Source of the DNA: Aplysia californica | Taxonomy: Eukaryota; Mollusca; Gastropoda; Aplysiida; Aplysiidae | DNA: 64,000 nt | Assembly (NCBI RefSeq): GCF_000002075.1 | Contig: NW_004797302.1 | Span: 954,783 to 1,018,782, forward strand | Reading direction: 5' to 3' | Shown here: positions 40,338 to 54,200 of the stretch, piece by piece | How the letters are laid out: the number at the start of each line of letters is the position of its first letter | Position numbering within the stretch: the first letter of the stretch is position 1 | Position numbers and translations under genes: made by a program | Notes under the pieces: generated by a model | The model's database searches: none | Seen by the model: the letters and a program-made list of their open reading frames with translations, nothing else | Told to the model about the DNA's origin: nothing

Positions 40338-40708
40338 TGGTGGAGTCCGCCTAAACCGAACACGGTGAATCCAACAAAAGCGTTAATACCGAAAGAAAAT
40401 ACATTCCCCGAGTTGTCTTTCCTTTGCTATTTCAGCAATCTCTGGTTCAGTTTGAGTAAGAGTTTTACTGCACTTGCAACACAAATAGGTCATTAATAAG
40501 TATCGAAGGTGCTACTTGAGAGTAACTTACATTAAAAAAAATATTTTAAAAAGAGGAGAGATAAGGATGGCAGATGTTCGATAGGAAAGAAGGAGCAGAC
40601 CACAGCAGCCACCCACAATCAATGATCTCTCTGAACTGAAAACATAGTCAAAACCAAAGAAAATCCAGCGGGCCCGCAGATAATTTCGCTTTGAGCGGAC
40701 TCCACTAC
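40338..40708. mobile_element. M3 TIR element interrupted by an S2 SINE-like insertion
   Basis: Outer ends GGTGGAGTCCGCCTAAACCG and TTGAGCGGACTCCACTAC are inverted repeats. About 40446-40618 is a minus S2 copy (GAGTAAGAGTTTTACTGCAC, CGATAGGAAAGAAGGAGC). M3 relatives without insertion: 49.45, 51.51 and 54.52 kb. Confidence 0.75.
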
Positions 40709-40799
40709 ATAATTAAAAACACCCATGAACACGGAATTGAAAGACTAAGCTTTGACAGCACGGAACAAAGCACAACCGTAAGTTCCTCCTCTGAGCCAG

Positions 40800-41640
40800 A
40801 AATGGTACCTTGCGTTACACACACACACACACACTGGGGTGGCACAATATGTTATATGTACAACAAGTTAAATGAAAAAAACACTCACACCTCTGTGCAA
40901 AAACTCTCAACAGTCTCTCAATCCCGTCAACTCCCATGTGGCAAAAATAAGACAACTGTCATAAAACAAACACATACTTTAAAAAAAAAAAAAAAAAGAC
41001 AAAAAAAAAAGACAGAAAAAAAAGAAAGATAAAAAAAAGAAAGAAAAAGTAGGCTTACCAAAAATTGGTAAAAGAAACAACCCCCACCCGCACCCTTCCC
41101 ATATTATCTCCATAAACAAACAAATTCCACTTTCTTGAGTAATAGACAAAACTGATACCCACACTCCTTCACCAAATGCCATTTTTTAATCCACCATAAC
41201 TCCCATACACTTCAATAAAACAAAACAACAGCTAAAAGCAAGCAAAGCAATATAAGCCGCGCAATTAGTAAACTGACTTCACATAACGTCTATGACTGAC
41301 TAATAAAATAGTAGATCTAGTTAAACAACTCTCCAGTAAATGGCCAACTTTCCTCTCTCACATTAGGTACCTGACAACTTCGCATAGTCACCATTCAAGT
41401 CTCAACAGAAAGAAAAAAAAACCCCAAAAAACCCAACCCATACAACACAAATACCCCATAAATGTACATTATTTTACAGTCCAAACTCAAAACTGTCCCC
41501 GATGAGAAAAGCCTACTTTCTCACATCACGCATAGTGAATGAGAACAACAAAATATTTCAGACAACCCTCAAGGTACAAACAAAACAATGCACAATCCAC
41601 CAACCTATCAGCACTCGCAGAAATCAGCATTCTCCCACAA
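40800..41640. other. Intergenic, A-rich sequence
   Basis: A short CA run at 40819-40836 and an A-rich stretch at 40980-41050. No gene. It lies just beyond the end of NFX1 and could include its 3' UTR. Confidence 0.4.
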
Positions 41641-41935
41641 TTAATCAGCACACTCGCACAGCTAAACTGCACTCACAGAAAACTGCACACTCACAGAAAA
41701 CTGCATATTCACAGAAATCAACACATTCGCAGTAATCTGCGCACTCGCACGACGTATCTAAGCATTCGTAGAAATTTGCACTCTCGCAGAAATCTGCACA
41801 CTCACGGAAATCTGCACACTCAACTATAAATCCGCCCGCACACTCAACTATAAATCCGCCCGCGCACTCAACTATAAATCAGCCCGCACACTCAACTCTA
41901 GATCTGCACTCAGGGAGATCTGCACACTCTCACCA
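41640..41935. repeat. Minisatellites (18-bp and 24-bp units) just after the NFX1 stop
   Basis: 41640-41820 holds irregular ~18-bp units like CACAGAAAACTGCACACT. 41817-41905 holds about four 24-bp units with CCGCCCGCACACTCAACTAT. The array starts about 30 bp past the NFX1 stop codon, so it probably lies in the transcribed 3' UTR. Confidence 0.85.
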
Positions 41936-41963
41936 CTGACCAAACGCTGGATTAAATTTCCGG

Positions 41964-42156
41964 CTAATTGGTGGTGAAGTCAAAGTAATCGATGGAGGGA
42001 GCGGGTTTTGCCTTTGCCCCCGTCTGCTCCCAGCCCCTGTTTGGTGCTGCTGCCTCTTCCTTAGCTGGCTCCTTCCGGCCCCACGGGTTCAAACCTCCCT
42101 TGCCAGAGCCACTGCTCTCTTCCAACGAAGTTTTCTTGGTGTCCAGCACCTTGAAC
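41964..42156 (-). CDS. NFX1: NFX1 last coding exon (C-terminal tail)
   Basis: Acceptor TTTTAAAG, stop TAG at 41964-41966. Encodes [20 protein letters not shown], a basic/Pro-rich linker with [12 protein letters not shown], and the conserved end [14 protein letters not shown]. Confidence 0.95.
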
Positions 42157-42698
42157 CTTTAAAACGTAGGAAAAACAAAACTGGTTTTACATGTGCAAGT
42201 GTGAGATGTTAGAATGATAATAAAAATAATAATGATAATAATAACAATAACAATAGCAACAATAAAGCAAATTTTAAAAAGGCTTGGAAACCGAATGAAA
42301 CTCATTTTTTTATAACACTAAAAAACAAAGTTTTCGTTTTAGTAAGAGTTTTAAGGCGCTCGCAACAAAGTGCAATCTGTGGTTGTGTACAGTACTCAGC
42401 ATTTATATCATCTTTTATACATTGTGCCTTTTTCATTAAGTGCATAACGTACAACTTGAGGCCATAATCCTGCTCAGGTTGACATGCAGAGAAATGAAGA
42501 GAAGAATTCTATTTCTTCACACCTTTCTACACAGCACAAGCTGAGATTCCTGTGTCAGACACTTCCTCACATATCTAATAACTACAATTTTCTATCAAAA
42601 ATAGTGTGCCATCACTAGTGATAATAATAATAATAATAATAACAATAACAATAAATAAATTTCACTCAATGCTCTTTACAATAATGAAAAGAACACGA

Positions 42699-42763
<65 letters not shown>

Positions 42764-42984
42764 GTTGTTGTTATAGATCCAGGTCTCTCTCCAGTAAACC
42801 CTAGAGTACAGTCTCAAAAAAAAAAGTTGATCCCTATTTCCCTGCATAAAACCACGGGGACAGCCAGGACTTCCCAGAGAAATTGACGACCAGCAAATCG
42901 TGGCAAACAGACCCTCAGACTTAACCTGCCGCGACAAACTCACCTCACTCCTTGAGTTTTCAAGGATGAAATAGGAGGAGGGGT

Positions 42985-43015
<31 letters not shown>

Positions 43016-46000
43016 CTGCTGGGGTTCTGGCTCAACGACTGTGACAGTAGCACTGATGGAAGAACACTCCTCTCCCTGCGCATAGGAGAAAAAACGTTTT
43101 TTTAAAAACAGAATCACCAGTAGCAATACAAAGATAAGATAAGATTAGATAATACTTTATTATCCCAGAAGGAAATTTTTCTTGGCTGTACAGGACCGTA
43201 AACAAACACATGCAGATTTGCATAACAATTTTAATGACATATTACAAGCACTGAATAATGGCCTCAGCCAAAAAGAAAATGCCTCTCTAGATTAAAACTT
43301 AAGTTATAGTAACAGTTCTATAACGCTTGCAACACAATCAACATCAAACTGACAAAGAGAGCCCTCCTAAAACTGTGTGCCATTGGCTATCACAGAAAGG
43401 TTGTTGTGGTGATGTCGTTTTTATTAACCACACAGGGTCATTTTTCCGGCTTTCTCCCGTTTTTAAAATGTTTGTATCCAATTTCATGGTGCTTTCCCAA
43501 CCAGGAAAACTGAAAATGAAATTCCTGGCTTTTTTCCTGGAAGGTGGGTACCTTATCAAAACCACAAATATATGCGCATTTTTCCACATTGAGTCGATAA
43601 CTATACCTGTAAACTAATTCAAAAGAAGCAAAAGAGAATAACGGTACAACACAAATTAAAACTTACTTCAAAGCTGTGGTAACCACATTTTTATTAGGCT
43701 CCTTGTCAAAGCTTTGCGTCCGACATCCATACATCTCGGAGAGCTCGTGAATAAAGTGACGGTGCTCTTTCTTCATTGGTGGGAACGAATGAGATTTGGT
43801 AGCTTGTGATGACTGAGGAGACAAAGTCACAACATAAAGGAATTAAAAATGAGTTACAAACTGAGAGGCACAAAAAACACTTTAAAAATACAATCAAACC
43901 TGCTTTGACGGCCACCTGTACAAGACAACCACCTGCACAAATGGCCATTTCCCAACATCTCTCTTGCGGTTTGTTTGGGGGTTGTTGTTTTTTTTTGGGG
44001 GGGGGGGGGGTGTATTTGGTTGGGGTTTTTTAAAACTTTTTTAAAACACATTACTATTACACTTGGATCTAAGAAGGCCACTTTTCTCCTCGACAATGGG
44101 TGGCCGTCTTAAACAACTTCCAGTGTATATATATGGAGCTGAATGCTGGAGGATGACTGATCATGACCGTGCCAAGCTATCTTCCTTTCATACAACCAGC
44201 TTACGCCAAATCCTCAGAATCTTCTGGCCCGACAAGATATCCAAAGCAGATCTGTTACGTAAATGTAGGCAAGAGGACATGACCACCATAAAAAAAAGGA
44301 GAAGATGGAGATGGATGGGACTTGTTCTGAGAAGAGAACGAGACTCTATTGTGAAGACTGCCCTCCACTGGACACCCGAAGGACATCGCAAAAGGGGCAG
44401 ACCCAAATTGACCTGGAGACGCACAGTAGAGTCTGAAATGAAGTCCTGGAATCATTCGTGGGGAACGCTGACCAAGATGGCCCAAAACAGACAGAGCTGG
44501 AGGTCCTTTGTTGCTGCCCTAAACGCCAGATGGCGTAAGGGGTAGTAAGTAAGTAAAATTGCTGGCCAGCTGCTCAGCCGAAACGAGGAGAAAAGTGGTC
44601 ATCTTAGTTTAGTTTAGTTTTAGAAAGAGTTTTTATGGCACATGCAACACAATACGGTCATATATGTGCCGAAGAATAGATGTGTTACAAGAGAGAAACA
44701 CACAAATAAGGAGGAGAGATTGAAAGGACGATAGATGTTTGATAGGAAAGAAGGAGCAAACCACACCAGAGCACCCGCCAACCACCCACAAGGTCATCTT
44801 AGACAGGTGGTTGTCTCAGAAAGCCTCATTATAATATGTGACGAAAAAGACAAAGTAAAAAATTTGGACTCCTTGAAAAATTAATGAAGATGCGCATTTA
44901 TTGAAAATGACTCAATAAACTACAATAATAATTTTCAAAAATATATCACGTCAAAAAAGTATAATCCTGATCATTTCAGTACTTTTTCTGATCTGATAAA
45001 ATCTTCCATTTCTCATCTTGTACTTTTAGGTATCTGGTTCATAAAAATTGATCAAGTCTAATACAAAATATTCTTTACCCCAAACTTTATGTACAAAAAC
45101 TTCCACAAAATGAAGAAACAATTTTGAAAATGACAAACATATTTTCATTTGAATATCAAGTTTCCTAGTTGTTAGATTTGCTGCGACAGTCGTCTTCATA
45201 GACTTGACCTACAGGGGTTAGGTTCTCAGACTTGCAACCATAAGGTCATGGGTTCGAATCCAGTTAGAGGCCAAACGGTCAGTCGTTGAGAAAAGCACTT
45301 TCACTTTGTGAAATCTAGTTCTGGTCGAGCATCAAATATAAAAAATATGTCTTGATTGTAAATACTTTTGGTTGTTACTCTGAGATAACTTTAATCTGTG
45401 AAAATCCTATTCACCTTTCTGCTTGATGAGTCCAATCCTAGCAATATGTTACGCCTATATTAGAGGGGGCATACTTTAAAACCTCTTTTTTTCTATTTTT
45501 ACAATCACTCATATTTTAGGTGAGTAAACATACAGTACATGTCAGGCTCAATGAGAACACTGAAACTGCAGGTCAATCACAAATGTACAGAAACGATTTC
45601 TTTACAAAACTTTAAGAAAACAAGTTACCTCTTTTGAAGCCAAGACCAGTTCGTTTAAAGTCTTTTCCACACTCATACAATATTGTAGGTTTTTTCTGGA
45701 AAAAAGGGATAAAAATCTCTGGTTAATAGCAGGAAGGAATAAGCAACGAAAGCAACGAACGGCTGATAGGTGACTAGCCTGACCACAGCCGTACTTCATA
45801 CTACTACTACTAATAGGCTGCTTGCATACACTTTCCAAGAATAAAACTAATGACAAACAAAATTAGCATTTCAGCATTTCATCTTACATTTTGATTCTGA
45901 AAAGCTGTAGGCTGCATATCAAACTAGAATAACAACTATGATAACACATTGAAAAAAAAAAAGAATTAAAGACCCCAGGGATATTGGGGGGGGGGGGGAA

Positions 46001-49000
46001 TAGAAGGACACACCTGTGACCTTGAGAAAATTAACCCTTAATTAAGACCCTATACCGCTGGTGACCGCTGACGCCGTATTTTCCTATACCGCTGGTCGAC
46101 TTAATCGTTTAATTCCCAGTGCTAGAAACAGGGGATGTAACTCCAGATGACTCTGTCGCGAGCAGAAAGTACCGATAATGTCATGAGAGCAGTTCTACAC
46201 CGAAAGTTTGGAAATTTTGCAAGTTTCTAAGAAAAATTAGTCACTTTTCGCTGCCAGGCCCTTCAGGCCGCAAAATTTTTGACATTTTTTATCCTAACCA
46301 GACCCCAATAATGATCTCCCAGTCAGATATATCGATAAATATGACCGTTGAAGACGATTGCAATGTTCCGCATAACATCGATGACGATTTTGACGATAGT
46401 GGAATTGGCAGGGGATCACCACTAAAGCTACCAGAGGCTAGATCTACGGCTGGGTCTGATAATACTTTGACTGAAGTGGAGTCGGGGATCACACACAAGA
46501 CTTAACTCATAGAGTTGGTATTAAAAAAAAGTGTTTTAATCATTTCCCCTTTTGTTCAGACTGTGTATTCATATATAAAAAACATTTTCAAACTTCAGTC
46601 AAATCTAACAACAATTTAAGACACAGTAAACAAAATGATGAACCATCCTAATTTTTTCTAGTATCTCAATTTTAATTCAGGATTCTAGGGAGGTATGAAA
46701 AAAAAAAGAATTCAGGGTTTTAAGGGTTAATAAATGTAAAGGTAACTATCAAATCCATCAATATCAGTTAATCAGACCATCTTATGCTGAAAGGAATTTA
46801 TGGCCAAAAATCTTGAAAAATTCACATACAATTGGCAAACCAAAATCCCCTACGTAATAACATAAAATCATTATGAAGCCCTCATCCTCTTAGAAAAATA
46901 GAAGACCAGTCGTATCTTAAATAAAAAGCTTAGATTTGAGAGCTTGAGCCCCTAGATTCCTCTAAGGACTGTGCCACATGGTAGAGCATATCTGAGCCAG
47001 TCAAAAGGTATCTATAAGCACAATCAATCCATAGACTTATACTCCTAGAACGCTGCGTAAACTGTCATGGCCACCATTCTTCAATCTGCTCTCTACAAAA
47101 ACTTCGCTCCGAAGCATGAGCACAATGGGCCACTACATTACGCCCCAAATAAAGGGGAAAACACCACTCAGCTAGAGTAGTAAAGTGTCAGCACATTTCC
47201 CTTATGCCCTTCATTAGGCTCAAGTTGAGTCAAACGCTGTGCACCATAGTGAAGCGGAAATGCACCAGAGCGCAAGGTCTAGGATATTATGATACTACAA
47301 GTTAATGAATCTGTCACATATACTACGATCACATATACAACACATCTATGAGCAGAAATTAATAACTCATCAATGACATGAAGCTAGCAAGAAAATGACT
47401 TGTTAAAAGTATTTGTTCAGGTAGGAAATAGAAAGGTTGTTTTCCACACAAATTATTTCCAAGCTTTTAAATGCAAGTTCTAAAAACCTGAATTTATCCA
47501 CAGCGGCCCCCTCCCATTACATAGCTGAACATGCCCCTGCGGTTGATTAAAAGACAGATTTCTACGATAAATTACTTCAAAAACTTGTTAGCTTCATAAA
47601 CCCTGACAACAAACACGTGTTCCGCTCACTTGGCAAAATCTTTCAGGAAGTCTGAATACTTTGGTTTTTCCACTTCAAGGTCAGGGTCATCGACTTCGAG
47701 CGCTTCTGCTAAGCGTCGGTTTCGCTCCAGGACAGAACAGTTTGCATCACACTCCAGCCTATAGAAAAAAAATGGTCATACAGTTGTCATACAGATGCTA
47801 TAAATTGGACACGGTGTGAAAAGAAATCTACTCAAAAATGTCTTTTTCCCCACTTGATAAATCTTACACAGAATTTTTAAAACCTTCAAAACCATTTTCG
47901 GAACATTTCATAGCAACAGATCTCAAGGTTTCAACTATGTGAGACATTATGGTGAAAGCGGGCGCTCATGACAATGCTGACATCAAAGAAAGGGTCATTT
48001 TTCCACTCCTTGGGCAAATTTTATCAATTTTTCTTTATTCCTTTCACCCCATTTAATGTCCACTTAAAAACACATTTCTGTGTGGATTTTATTTAAACAC
48101 ATCGTTCAAAGGCACCAAAAAAAAAGTAAATTAGCAGTTTCCAAGGACACAACAGCTTTGGAAGACGTCATACTTTCGTGGCCATTTTCTCATTAATTTT
48201 ACCTCCGAAACCATGTGGCCCCCATCTCCTCAATTGGAAATATCTCAAATGCTATTCAAGATAAATGGGTATCTTTTCATCAGAAGCAAGATAAATCAAC
48301 AAACTTTAAACCGATACCAATAACTCCATTTGCCCAAAAATTGACAAGGGCCTAATTCCACTGTGCCAAGACACATATTACACTTAAAAACATAATTGCC
48401 AGCAGTTGTTACCTTGAACTAACTCCATTGTCCTAATCTTTTTGCCCACCTTGGCTTAACACTCTGGCCCCACGGGACGCCGATCTGCGACAGTAGGAAG
48501 CCATCCCTTTCCCCCACGGGACGCTAATAGGCGACAGTGTAATATAGAGGCAAAAACTTTCTAGCAATGGTCTCATTTTTTATATGCGCTCTTGTTAAAG
48601 TTTAATTTCCTTTCTGAAAGCTGTAGTCTTTGAGGTCGAAAATCAGTTCGTATACAACAAATGGAGTTAAATTTTTTTGAAAAATGTCGAGTAGACCCAC
48701 GAGTGCAGCTTTACTCTTACCCCATGATGAGAATTCGGGTGATAAATGAGCTAGATCTTATGTTTTCAGTTCCAAACATGCGATCATCACTTTCAGTTTT
48801 TTCTCAGTATGCTGAAAATTTCATAATGGTTGGGGGTTTTATTAGCCAAGATACAGGTGTAGTACTCATGTACCCCATCTGCATCCCGGTCCATGGTGAT
48901 AAGTGTTGTGCGCTCTGCATGGGTGGAAATGTTAATATTGAGTTCGTACCTCCTTTGGTTTTTCTTCTGCTGAGAGAACTGTGCCATGTCCACACTGCGA

Positions 49001-51179
49001 CCGCCGCCCGACTCTGCCACACTGAGGACGCTCAGACGCTGAAACTGTTCTATCTCTGACGTCTGACCACCGCCCAGAGAGCAGATGACTCGCCCAGATC
49101 TGTTTCCACACGGGCACAAGATGGTCATCTTTGGAAAAAAAAAAGCACATGGCTATGAAAATGTCATTCAGCGCTGAGGATAGCTAATAGGAAAATGTCA
49201 TTCAGTGCTGAGGATAGCTAAGAGGAAAATGTCATTCAGTGCTGAGGACAGCTAAGAGGAAAATGGCACTCAGTGCTGAGGATAGCTAAAAGGAAAATGT
49301 CACTCAGGGAAAATATTATTCAGTGCTGAGGAGAACTAAAAGGAAAAAGTCCCTCACTTCTGAGGAAAGACACAAAAAAAAGTCCATCAGTGATGAGGAC
49401 AGATACAAATGCTTGCAGACAGTCAAGTTCAAGCCGGTAATGGAATACCGATACAATGGAATCCTCTTAAACCGAACACAGTTAATAAAAAAAAACAATA
49501 GATAATCAAAAGAAAAGAAAACTCTCAATTTGAGCAGCCTCTCTACGCCGAAAACCAGACTAAACCGCAGAAAATCCAGGGGTCCCACAGATTCCGGTTT
49601 AAGCAGACTCCACTATGACTGTATACTGGGCATTTAAGGCACAGAGACCAATGGTACAAACCAAAATACAGATCTTTCAGGTTCAAACTGTTTAAAGTGT
49701 GTTAAGGAAAAGCTTTGATTGCTTGAAAGACATATTATGAACACAACAGATGGAAAGAAAGAAAAGATATGGTACCCGCCAAACACCCACATGATGAAAA
49801 GCACGACAGACAGGAATAGTAAAGAAGTACAACCTAGCAACACCCTCCAAACACCAGCATGTCACCGGCAGCACTTAGCCCCTGTGCCATCAAATGGAGA
49901 AGAGCCGAGATCTATGCCCCGGCAGAGAGAACTTTTATCTAGTACCTCAGTCTTTCTGTTGAGACGTTGTATGCCTACCTCCTAAGGGATCTAAATTGAG
50001 TTGATAACACAACAAAAACATTTTTAAAAACCTTCTTGTTTCATGCGATGAAAATTCAATTACCAAGGCATTTTTTTTTTGTGCTCAATTAAGTGAACTT
50101 TAACACATTACACCCTACAGATCTGGACGAGAAGTCTATTCCAAAATCCTATGCAAGGGAACCCACTTCCTGTGAATACAAGCATTTAAAAAACGCATAT
50201 TAAAAATGCTAGACAAATTTCAAAAATCTCGAAAAAATAATAATTAGAAATTGAAATGAATGTAGTTTCAGAAAAATTTAACCTTATGTATGCACAAACT
50301 GTTGGAAATGTTCTAACTTTAGTTCAATCGGAGTTTCTGACACGTCACTCTCACTCTCCTCAGTCTCACGGCCGGGCCTTACATCTAAATTCTAAATCTG
50401 ATTAATCGGAATCTCCCCAAACTCCTGCTAAAACATTTTCATCAATATCTGATCCATCCGATTTGTCATTTGCTTGTTCTTGCTCAAATCCATCGTTATT
50501 TTCTTTTTCAAACTCAATTGTATTGCTTTTCAATAAGTCAAGATACCTTCAAAGTGTCGGAAACGCGATCGCACTTCTATCTGCTCTACTACTAAAACTA
50601 CAGGTCTGAACAACTTCGGTATCAAACAGAAGAAGAAACATTTTTCAATAACTAGGTAAAACAAAACCTCCCAAGGTGAGACTTCGTTTCTAAAGACGTC
50701 TAGTCGGAGTGCGCGATTTCGGGCGAGTTAGAGTGTAATCTGTTAATAAACTCCATTTTCTTTTTTTTAGAAAGTGGAGATGAAAGCAGATGATAGAACA
50801 AGTCTGAAGAAAGGAAAGGAGAAAATTTTAGTGAAGAAAATTTTTCCGTCGCTGTCAGTATTTCGAACCCGGGTCCTATTGAATGTGAGGCGAGCACCAA
50901 ACCTCAAGACCCCCCAAAGCCCTTAATAAAATTAAAAAAAGACTTTGGCAATAGTATTATGATCATGACGATATCCAATTCACGTAAGAAGTGCAGTCAG
51001 AAATCCCTACCTCTGCCTTGCACTGGGTGTCAGGACACTCTCCCTCGTGACAAGGCTCATTACAAGGGTGGCCGCAGGCTGGCCGGGGCTTGGTGCAAAG
51101 CTGAGGGCACGGTGCTCCCGCCTTGAGGCAGCTATCCTGTTGGACAATTACAAGAACAATAACAAAAATAATAATGACG

Positions 51180-51218
<39 letters not shown>

Positions 51219-54200
51219 GCAATAATAATAATAATAATAATAGTTTTTAAAATTTTTTTTAAAAATCACTTCCATAGCTGCCAACTTTTCAAAACATAAA
51301 AATCAGATTCTCTATACAAGATGGGTCAAGATGGTGAGCAGTGGACATGTAACCAACCTCCAAACTCTTCAGTTTTCTGCATGCAATAAATTCACCCCAC
51401 CTTTTCCTCACACATCAATACGACCATAGCGCACTGGTTTACCCGTTCCCATTAGACATAGATAGCTGCAACCCCACTGTAACTCTCGCGTTCATCTCAG
51501 ATGTCGCTGAAATCCATCTAAACAGAACACTGTTAAGCCATCAAAAATATAATCTCTGATTTTTTCCCCTTCTATTTGAGATACCTCTATAAACCGAAAA
51601 TGCCGATGAGCCAAAGAAAATTCCTCAGCCACGGAGATTTTGGTTAAAGAGTACTCCGTTGTAGTTTACCTTTACCAAGAATTTACCGCAACAAACATCA
51701 ACGAGAAAGACCTTACCTTGTGACAAGTCCTCAAGCACTTATGTTTGCCGCAGAAAAGCATCTTCTGACACGGGTAGCCGCAGCTGATGTTTGTCATATG
51801 ACAAGGCACGTTTTTTCGCATCTGAAAATAATGCAAGTCAAAGAGGCCCTTAAACTCAGGCTTTTTCCTTTCCAAAGAGATGTGTCTCGAATTCTAGAAA
51901 AAACTTAGCCGTTGATGATGGGCAATTTAGCTAAAAGTTGGAATTCACTAAGTGAAACAAAAAATGTTACATTTCTATCCTATTTCTTGTACTGTAAATG
52001 CAGTAATTTGAAAATAGCTTTTATCTATTTACATTCAGCACAACCTTTAACCCTTTGAGCCCTGACCTCCTGAAGCTACCTTGCCCCTCTGCCTCAAATC
52101 CTCAGAGATATATAACCAACATCCAAAAGACCATCAAAATCACTTTCCATTTCCCACTCAAGGTAGTCTTAGTCATTACCAGCACCTAGTTCAGAAAGAT
52201 CTTCAGAATAAAAACGTCCTGTGTGGTAAACACTGTTTTCCTTGTGCATTTTGTCTTAGGCTAGCCGGGTTGGAGATAAAGTCTCTCTCACCGGTGTACC
52301 GGTGGCTAGGTATACACGCAGTTTCATGCGCCACCGGTCTACTGGTTGCAAGGGGTCAAAGGGATAACCCCTTTGTAGCCTAATGACGCGCCTGGTATTT
52401 TGTGAAAATGCGTAATTTTTAGCTTCGTGCAGTACCACACACTCTCCTCCAGTTGGGAGAGATTTCCCTTTCCTAGTCCCCAATAAGATGTCGCATGTAA
52501 GCCATTAGGCCCTAATTCTTCAGTAGCAGCAGTAGTAGACGACAATTGTGGGAGGTAGGTGGGTGCTCTGGTGTGACCTGCTCCTTCTTTCCTATTAAAT
52601 ATCTATTGTCCTAATCACTCCTTTTTTGTGTTTGTTATTCTCTTGTACTTGTAACACCTCTAATCTCCGACACTCATTTGACCTTATTGTGTTGCACGTG
52701 CCGTAAAACTCTTACTAAAACAAGACTACAATAACCGATTTCGAAACATGAAAAGCCTCTCACCATGTGACCTCCCATACACATTCGTTCTGTCAGCTCG
52801 GTGCAGGGAGGGCAGCGCTCATCTGCGTGGCAGTTGTGACGGACTGAAACAGAACATTGAAACGTGTCGTTAACTAGACATGAACTCAACTTAATCTTCT
52901 TGTGACATCACAGGTGCCACACTCAAGGCCCGTGGGCCACATCCAGCCTGGCAAACAATTTTTTTCTGCCCACGACAGAATTCTTATCAGTCAATCTGGA
53001 GAATCTCCCCAGCACTCAACCTTACTCCTAACATAAATCAAATTTGCTGACAAGAAAAGATGCCAAAACCCCTCTAACAAATTAACGGAAAAGCGAAAAT
53101 TGAGACGCCCTGACTCATCTTCATTTTAACTTTTTTTGGTTTTAATTCATATTGTTAGACAAGGGTTTAGATTTCCACTGCACAATCAGTGTTCATCCAG
53201 TTCTAAAATAAAACAAAAAAACTCCAAGTCACGAAGGGATTAAAGACTGTGGACTCACCAGGGTGGGAACATGCGTGATCCCTTGTACATGGTCGGTGAC
53301 ACTCGGGTAACTTTGTCCCACACGGAACTGGGGGCTCCAGCACCTCAGCACCACAGTAGCACGTCAGCTCATCAAAACCTGAATTGAGGCACAGGATCGC
53401 AAAAAGTTCCTTAACCCTATCTGTACGTCATGTTTTACTATCGTATCCATACGACGTGGGGAACTCTGTGCCACCACTTTCAAAGAGGAAATTTACTCGT
53501 TAATCCGATCCGTACGCTTTGCATAGCAGTCTGTCAAAATCATTTTTTTTTTCAAATACTGAAAGGTTCAAAGAGATCTTCGTACTAGAAGTATTCTAAA
53601 ATGGGGGTACAAAATGACACCAGGGCGTACGGATAGGGTTAAATAATTATCAACGTTTCAAAAATAACTAAGAATAAGCCAGGTTTCTTGAGACAGAACA
53701 GAAGTTTGAAGACTTTTATTGCTCAAAACTGATTTACATTAATCCTTCCAAAAATGAATCAATAACACTTATCTATTTATCTCTTTGCCATTACATGATG
53801 TCTAAAAAAAAAAAAAAAGTAAAAATTGTCCAAGATAGTCATCTATTGTCCAGGAGAAAAGTGTTTGTCTTAGACAGGTGCATGTCTTTGACATAACATC
53901 ATTATGATAAGAAAAAAAAAAACCAGGGAGAGAAGTGGTAAGTGATTATTTGTACAGATGACTGTCTTGAACAGACGTCCATTACAGCAGGTTCGCCGGT
54001 AATAACAAAAATCTGAATTTTGACAACTTTTTAAAATAGTTCTAGCTATTCTAAAAGCAGATCCATAAATACTTAGCAACAACATAAGAGTGGTCTGAAG
54101 ATAGTTTTGAGATCTGGTTGACAAGAGAATACATTTTTGATCATTGAGAAACTGACACTATTCACTGTCAGGAAGATATGAGGAGCGCGTCATTGAGCAA

